6,107 bases of DNA from Nitrosopumilaceae archaeon. Lineage in GTDB: Archaea; Thermoproteota; Nitrososphaeria; Nitrososphaerales; Nitrosopumilaceae. A program made the position numbers and the translations under genes. Position 1 is the first letter of the stretch; each line of letters begins with the position of its first letter. Positions 5,215-6,107 of this stretch are shown here, one piece after another. The stretch spans positions 1 through 6,107 of the forward strand of contig JACENB010000091.1 of the NCBI GenBank assembly GCA_013867245.1, given 5' to 3'. The notes beneath the pieces are model-generated. The model was not told where the DNA came from. It worked only from the letters and a program-made list of their open reading frames with translations, and did no database searches.

Positions 5215-5254
5215 TTTTTTCCAAGACTTCAAAATAAAAAATTCTTGAAAAAAA
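5215..5254. terminator. T-rich inverted repeat between converging genes
   Basis: CAAGA (5222-5226) pairs TCTTG (5243-5247), and after one mismatch T6 (5215-5220) pairs A6 (5249-5254). Each strand therefore carries an oligo-T run: 5215-5220 for + transcripts from the GRGT gene, and 5248-5254 read on the minus strand for the 5268 gene. This fits a two-way archaeal termination region in the 95-bp convergent gap. The AT-rich hairpin itself would be weak. Confidence 0.45.
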
Positions 5255-5267
5255 TTTTGATTGTAAG

Positions 5268-5615
5268 CTACTTGAAAGAACGTACTTTTCTAACAATTTT
5301 GTTATGATCTAGAGAAGCAGTAGTAGTGATGTACAGAATATGGTTTCTTCCTGCAGGAATAACTAGTCTCTTGACTTTGTCATATTCTGCAACAACATAT
5401 TTGCATGGCCCCAAACTTCTCATCAGTTTTTTTCGTTGCTTCCAATCTTTTGCTGCAGCCTTTAATGATGCCACACTTTGTTTCTTTGACACCAAAAGAT
5501 TTACCTTCTTAGAACGTGCTGAGTACAGTAATTTGCCTTTGAGATCACAGACACTTACTACTCTTACAGAAGGACTGACTTTCAAAATTTTTTCAACAGC
5601 GTCCTGAATTTCCAT
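5268..5615 (-). CDS. Small alpha/beta protein, Roadblock/longin-like, paralog 1
   Basis: A 115-residue basic protein, complete from ATG 5615. The pattern is helix (IQDAVEKILKVSP), two strands with a DxxGKLLYS turn (RVVSVCDLKGKLLYS, residues 18-32), a long helix (KKQSVASLKAAAKDWKQRKKLMRSLG, 44-69), strands (KYVVAEYDKVKRLVIPAG and HILYITTTA, 72-100) and a final helix (DHNKIVRKVRSF). This order is that of Roadblock/LC7- or longin-like domains, which dimerise and often regulate small GTPases or other partners. I base this on pattern alone. It may belong to the DUF6659-type families common in Thaumarchaeota, an unchecked recollection. It aligns gaplessly with the divergent neighbour starting at 5748, sharing DWKxRK at 57-62, LG at 68-69 and EYDKVKR at 77-83. 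No membrane segment is present. Starts of the two genes are 132 bp apart. Confidence 0.8.
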   Translation of the reverse strand: MEIQDAVEKILKVSPSVRVVSVCDLKGKLLYSARSKKVNLLVSKKQSVASLKAAAKDWKQRKKLMRSLGPCKYVVAEYDKVKRLVIPAGRNHILYITTTASLDHNKIVRKVRSFK

Positions 5616-5718
5616 AATTATTAGAAATCTTTCTAGATGATAAGATTTTCTAAATTCATTTAAAATCTAAATTTTGAGTAGCTTTTTTTAAAAAATATGC
5701 CTAATTGGATTTTTTTAC

Positions 5719-5728
5719 TTTAATAATT
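5719..5728 (+). promoter_or_regulatory. TATA box for paralog 2
   Basis: TTTAATAATT is centred about 24 nt before the TTG start at 5748. It supports that start and a leaderless transcript. The rest of the 132-bp divergent spacer (5616-5747) is AT-rich, with ATTCATTTAAAATCTAAATTT near 5654-5674, and I can assign nothing else there. Confidence 0.5.
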
Positions 5729-5747
5729 CCTATTTTATTGAACAGTA

Positions 5748-6107
5748 TTGGATTATGAAAAATTTTGTTCAGAAATTTTAGATGCTGATCCCAAAATTCG
5801 ATTTGCTACTGTTTATGATGAATGGGCAGTTCGTGTGGGTGGTGGCATGAGAGAAGGTGTAAAAAACTTGCTTTCAGACCATGCAGAAAAAGAACTGGTA
5901 AATCTATCCATACTTGATTGGAAAGCCCGTAAAGATATGTCAAAGTGGCTTGGAAAAACTATCTACACTCTTGGCGAATATGATAAAGTTAAACGATTCT
6001 CATTTTATCTTGGTGATGATCATCTTCTTCTAATAAGTACTGAAAAAGATGATGATACTAATGTTGTAGTTGATGAAGTGATTCGACTATATTATGAAAA
6101 TCAGGAT
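5748..6107 (+). CDS. Small alpha/beta protein, Roadblock/longin-like, paralog 2 (3' truncated by window)
   Basis: The frame is open from TTG 5748 to the window end, 120 codons with no stop. An in-frame TGA at 5739-5741 lies three codons upstream and the first in-frame ATG is deep inside (codon 34), so TTG is the likely start. The product begins (M)DYEKFCSEILDADPKIRF. It follows the same order as the neighbour at 5268-5615: strand pair with YDEWAVRVG (residues 23-31), helix ending DWKARKDMSKWLG (57-69), strands with GEYDKVKRFSFYLGD (76-90) and HLLLISTEK, and a final helix VVVDEVIRLYYEN. By hand 34 of the first 115 positions are identical without gaps. Unlike its basic paralog it is acidic in the last third (KDDDTNVVVDE). 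The two may form homodimers or a heterodimer; function unknown. It appears nearly complete at the edge. Confidence 0.8.
   Translation, partial: MDYEKFCSEILDADPKIRFATVYDEWAVRVGGGMREGVKNLLSDHAEKELVNLSILDWKARKDMSKWLGKTIYTLGEYDKVKRFSFYLGDDHLLLISTEKDDDTNVVVDEVIRLYYENQD

Noticed and set aside
5326..5607. 93-codon + strand ORF
   Set aside because: Antisense to the conserved paralog at 5268-5615, which is supported by its gapless match to the neighbouring gene.
1..6107. CRISPR array, insertion sequence, integrase or attachment site beside the tRNA
   Set aside because: No spaced repeats, transposase or integrase frame, or partial tRNA copy was seen. The tRNA is intact and the flanking genes look chromosomal.

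Overview
The window looks like chromosomal DNA of a mesophilic, AT-rich archaeon, most likely a Nitrososphaerota (Thaumarchaeota) of the Nitrosopumilus type. The pointers are a base composition of roughly one third G+C by eye, a tRNA gene with no encoded CCA, TATA-like boxes about 25-27 nt before tRNA or start codons (leaderless style), GTG and TTG starts, and oligo-T tracts after genes. The taxonomic call is inference; no marker gene is present.

Layout. Positions 1-110 hold the last 35 codons of a sensor histidine kinase on the + strand. It meets, tail to tail with a 6-bp overlap, a minus-strand series: a class I SAM-dependent methyltransferase (105-659), a 53-residue Cys/His-rich probable zinc protein (697-858) and the branched-chain amino acid aminotransferase ilvE (900-1814). 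A divergent promoter region separates ilvE from a two-helix membrane protein of 68 residues (1908-2114, +). Next comes a compact G+C-rich island (about 2166-2258) with strong hairpin potential and a TATA-like box at the right distance, which I read as a possible structured RNA. A 21-codon ORF overlaps it. Then comes a minus-strand pair with a 16-nt gap, transcribed as a GT28/MurG-like glycosyltransferase (3696-4718) followed by aspartate kinase (2264-3679).

The glycosyltransferase promoter is back to back with that of tRNA-Val(UAC) (4798-4872). Just after the tRNA is a small basic protein with three GRGT motifs (4909-5172). A T-rich inverted repeat lies between it and a converging 115-residue protein with a Roadblock/longin-like pattern (5268-5615). 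Head to head with that gene, across a 132-bp spacer, is a second member of the same family (5748 to the window end, TTG start). The two proteins align without gaps at about 30% identity.

Function. ilvE and aspartate kinase are core amino-acid metabolism (Val/Leu/Ile, and the aspartate family). The methyltransferase and glycosyltransferase suggest modification of a cell-surface or other sugar substrate but are not tied to one pathway. No mobile element, CRISPR array or clear defence system is visible. The most interesting items are the candidate RNA/microprotein at 2166-2267, the GRGT-repeat protein beside the tRNA, the Cys-rich mini-protein and the divergent paralog pair.
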